This document shows positions 23,673-25,932 of a stretch of DNA of 25,932 bases, in pieces. A program made the translations under genes and the position numbers. Each line of letters begins with the position of its first letter. Within the stretch, counting starts at the first letter, position 1. Source of the DNA: JBBIWA01 sp037439425 (GTDB lineage: Bacteria > Acidobacteriota > Blastocatellia > RBC074); NCBI GenBank assembly GCA_037439425.1, contig JBBIWA010000076.1, positions 1 through 25,932 of the forward strand. The letters are read 5' to 3'. The notes below the pieces were generated by a model. The model ran no database searches, was not told the DNA's origin, and was given only the letters and a program-made list of their open reading frames with translations.

Positions 23673-25474
23673 CCATCGGGCAAATCGCCGTTGTCAGCCC
23701 GCAGGTATTGCCATTGATGTGGCCTGATGGTAGAAAGCAGTTCTTTGCGGCTCTTTATCTTCAAGGGTTTTCCGAGGTAAATCTTGCCCATCTTCTCCAG
23801 CAGCTTCTCCGGGATGGCGCTGGCGAACATAAAGAGCGGCCAGGTGAAGTTCGGCCCGTTGAGCTTGCGCAACTTCCATAGCCAGAGGGCAATGGCTCCA
23901 ATGCGAAAGGCGGTTGGCGCCCACCAGCTATAGTTTCCTGGACGGAGATTCATCTTCCAGCACTTCATCATCAACTGCCATTGCAAGGGGGTCAAATCGC
24001 GGGTTTCGGTTACCCCCTTTTTCTTCTCCATGCGCGTGTCGTGTAGCGGAGTGAAGATCGAGGGGATAAAGAAAGCAAACAGGCCCCGGCGTTCTACCTC
24101 GTAAATCAGATCCAGGGTAGCCTTGACATCTTCATCCGTTTCGCCCGGATTGCCGATCATGAGCGTCATCGCGGGGAACCAGTTATTTTCATTGAGAATC
24201 TTCAGCCCCTGAATCACGACGCTGGGCCAGTCCTCAATATTGAAAGGCACTGCCTTGCTGGGCATGATCATCTTAGCCATCCGCACCGAGCCGGTTTCCA
24301 GCCCGATCAAAGGGATGAGCGCTTTCTTTTGCGGATGGGTGCTCAGGTAAGGGAAGTGAATCGGGCTTTTCTCGATGAGAACCTCCGTGAGCTTTTTGAT
24401 CAGTAACGGATCAACGACTGCAGGCGCAATCGTGGCGTGGCTCAAAACGTGATATTCAACCCCTGGAGTATTGACAATCTCCGAGTAAAGCTCCAGCAGC
24501 GCTTCACGGTTAGGGAAATAGAACGGCGTCTGCGTATGTATCTGTCCCCAGATGAACATATCTTCGGTAGCTAGTGAGATCTGCTTGTTGCCATCACGCA
24601 CATTGGCGCGCACGGCTTGCAGGATCCTTTCCTTGGGAATATCAATCTGCGGGTTCAGGTCGGGTAAACAGAAGTGGCAGCGCCGCCCGCAACCCGTGGT
24701 CATCTCCACCACGCCGAAGGTGGTCCGTTTGGTGGGAGTCAGGATGCCTTCACGAGTAGCGGGATGTTTGACTTCCAGCCGGCGCGGCAGTGCCTGGCCA
24801 CGAATAGCCTGGCGGAATAGCTCAAGCGTCTCTTCAGATTCGCTGCGTCCTTCAACCACCGAGTCCACGCCCAACTCTTCGTAGCTGTTGGTCTGAATAA
24901 TCTGCCAGCCGCCCGATCCACCGACGATCACTTTGAAGTTGTGGCGATAGGGGCTGGCTTTGATCTTGGCAAACATCCGGCGCGCGTAATGAGAATTGAT
25001 TGGGTCCTTCGATGAGCCGAAGATCGAAGAATAAACGCCTGCGGCGAAAGTGACGCCCAGCGGGTTATGAGTCGAGACTGCTACCACGCGCGTGTTCGGC
25101 CCGATAAATTTATCGAGATCATCCGGGTAGCAGGCCACGACCTCTTCCGGCCTGTACTCACGCAGCAGCGAGGCTTCGAGCAGCCGCACGCCAGCCGGCA
25201 TATAGCGCGCCGATCCATCCCCGTTGTATTCGACTTGGCGCCACCCCGGATATTTGCCGTTGAGAAACTTCTCCATCCAGATCGGCAATGAGGCCATGCC
25301 CATCTGGATGAAGTAGCCAGCGTGGTCAATGATCTCTGTCAGCGGGGCGGTCAGAACAATCAGCTTACCGCCATCTGTCGGGGCAGCGCTGCTGGTTTGA
25401 ACGATAGAGTAGCAGTCATTCAATCTTTCATTCGGGGGGCTGGTTGCAGGCTTGTGAAATTGTTGGGCGCTCAT
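23594..25474 (-). CDS. B12-binding radical SAM protein
   Basis: 626 residues from an ATG at 25474; the Shine-Dalgarno is weak. The N-terminal 220 residues look like a cobalamin-binding Rossmann domain (VVAVSTHNPLGVTFAAGVYS, KVIVGGSGGWQII) without the usual DxHxxG motif. The radical SAM core follows with the cluster CGRRCHFC (Cys262, 266, 269), MIGNPGETDEDV and ENNWFPAMTLM typical of B12-radical SAM enzymes. The C-terminal part (about 530-590) contains hydrophobic and Trp-rich segments (SWWAPTAFRIGAIALWLWKL). Substrate is unknown; related enzymes methylate or cyclise lipids, pigments or peptides. The last 25 residues are Ser-rich and overlap a possible plus-strand gene. It stands alone, tail-on to the pst locus. 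Confidence 0.85.
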   Translation of the reverse strand: MSAQQFHKPATSPPNERLNDCYSIVQTSSAAPTDGGKLIVLTAPLTEIIDHAGYFIQMGMASLPIWMEKFLNGKYPGWRQVEYNGDGSARYMPAGVRLLEASLLREYRPEEVVACYPDDLDKFIGPNTRVVAVSTHNPLGVTFAAGVYSSIFGSSKDPINSHYARRMFAKIKASPYRHNFKVIVGGSGGWQIIQTNSYEELGVDSVVEGRSESEETLELFRQAIRGQALPRRLEVKHPATREGILTPTKRTTFGVVEMTTGCGRRCHFCLPDLNPQIDIPKERILQAVRANVRDGNKQISLATEDMFIWGQIHTQTPFYFPNREALLELYSEIVNTPGVEYHVLSHATIAPAVVDPLLIKKLTEVLIEKSPIHFPYLSTHPQKKALIPLIGLETGSVRMAKMIMPSKAVPFNIEDWPSVVIQGLKILNENNWFPAMTLMIGNPGETDEDVKATLDLIYEVERRGLFAFFIPSIFTPLHDTRMEKKKGVTETRDLTPLQWQLMMKCWKMNLRPGNYSWWAPTAFRIGAIALWLWKLRKLNGPNFTWPLFMFASAIPEKLLEKMGKIYLGKPLKIKSRKELLSTIRPHQWQYLRADNGDLPDGYVPPSSPNLLSARISFSSSISGSGT

Positions 25475-25785
25475 AATATTTATTTCAATCCACGCCGCAC
25501 CTCATCAGTACGGCCAACAGTGGCCGAATAAAGCCTGAAGAAACGGTGCTTTATTCTGGCAAATGTAAAAGCCACCATCCACGTCGCAGGGTGTAGGGCC
25601 GCTAGCCCAAGCCTGCGGCGCGCACCTCGCTATGCGGCGATCTCAGCTCTCCTTCACGGTCGAGCCGCTGGCACAATATCCCCATGTTGCCCGTTTCAAT
25701 TAAGTCGCTGCTTGCAGAGTGCTCAAGTAGCTCAGTAAAAGTAACCGAGTGGCAGCTTTAAAGCAACCCTGGACGGACAAATTTG
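25475..25785. other. Gene-free interval upstream of the radical SAM gene
   Basis: About 310 bp holding the radical SAM gene's 5' region, a hairpin repeat at 25585-25617 and unassigned DNA. No gene is seen. Confidence 0.4.
25585..25617. repeat. Nested hairpin element
   Basis: Outer arms CGCAGG (25585-25590) and CCTGCG (25612-25617) enclose inner arms GGGC (25596-25599) and GCCC (25604-25607), a REP-like cruciform sequence about 110 bp upstream of the radical SAM start. Confidence 0.55.
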
Positions 25786-25897
25786 CTCCTCCGAAGCCTC
25801 CCCCACTTCCAGGGTGAGGCAAAGTAAAGTTCACCTAAAACCGCCAAAAAGCGGCTCTCAGGGATAAAAATTCAATTGGCGGTGACCCGATCAGAGC
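25786..25897 (-). repeat. 3' flank of IS110-type element, copy 2
   Basis: Homologous to 1835-1947 in the same orientation, with shared tip CTCCTCCGAAGC, shared CTTCCAGGGTGA and the same CCGC/GCGG hairpin (25841-25844 with 25851-25854). Loop and flanking bases differ while the arms are kept, which suggests a conserved RNA or DNA structure at the element end. Confidence 0.6.
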
Positions 25898-25932
25898 TTA
25901 GGCTGTAGCTTCCTTGACCTTCTTGGGCTTCA
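25898..25932 (-). CDS. Last codons of an IS110-type transposase (runs off window)
   Basis: The final ten codons, KPKKVKEATA plus TAA, are visible before the window ends. They resemble the basic, Ala-ending tail SLKKKAAA of the fragment at 1948-2058 and sit in the same position relative to the shared 3' flank. Whether the full gene is intact cannot be seen. Confidence 0.5.
   Translation of the reverse strand, partial: KPKKVKEATA

Overview
The window looks like a chromosomal segment of an Acidobacteriota bacterium, probably close to Blastocatellia. This is an inference from three things: a large SBBP-repeat protein with a DUF7948-type N-terminus, several long secreted proteins of unknown family, and a moderately GC-rich background littered with short inverted repeats and insertion-sequence debris. 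I cannot name a species. Almost every gene is on the minus strand; the SBBP gene is the only large one on the plus strand.

Layout. (1) Positions 1-2570 are an insertion-sequence graveyard around two secreted-protein genes (1827-429). It holds a frameshifted IS66 transposase N-terminus, the last 36 codons of an IS110-type transposase with its 3' flank, and an internally deleted IS701-like element with perfect 11-bp terminal inverted repeats. (2) Positions 2583-9756 hold two nearly identical small AraC-type regulators, with 286 bp of perfect identity. They bracket a minus-strand cassette: a membrane-anchored double thioredoxin-fold protein with a CSSC motif, a 6-bladed beta-propeller protein, two paralogous exported peptides with 14 and 12 cysteines, and a 606-residue exported helical-repeat protein. 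This cassette is my best candidate for an undescribed system. (3) Positions 9751-10647 are mostly gene-free, followed by the plus-strand SBBP/beta-propeller surface protein (10648-13725) and a repeat-rich gap.

(4) Positions 14439-23384 are a complete phosphate-acquisition locus, read right to left: Pho box, pstS, pstC, pstA, a DUF47 (PhoU-like) gene, a PiT permease, pstB, phoU, phoB and phoR. PstS binds phosphate, PstC/PstA form the channel and PstB drives transport. PhoU links transporter state to the PhoR/PhoB two-component system, which should act back on the Pho box in front of pstS. Two things are odd here: a low-affinity Pit/DUF47 pair sits inside the high-affinity pst operon, and the DUF47 gene carries one in-frame amber codon at 19901-19903. 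(5) Positions 23505-25474 hold a possible 55-residue plus-strand ORF divergent from pstS and a B12-binding radical SAM enzyme. (6) The right end holds a hairpin repeat and a second IS110-type 3' end homologous to the one at 1.8-2.0 kb, in the same orientation.

All functional assignments come from reading motifs and recalling protein families. No database search was possible.
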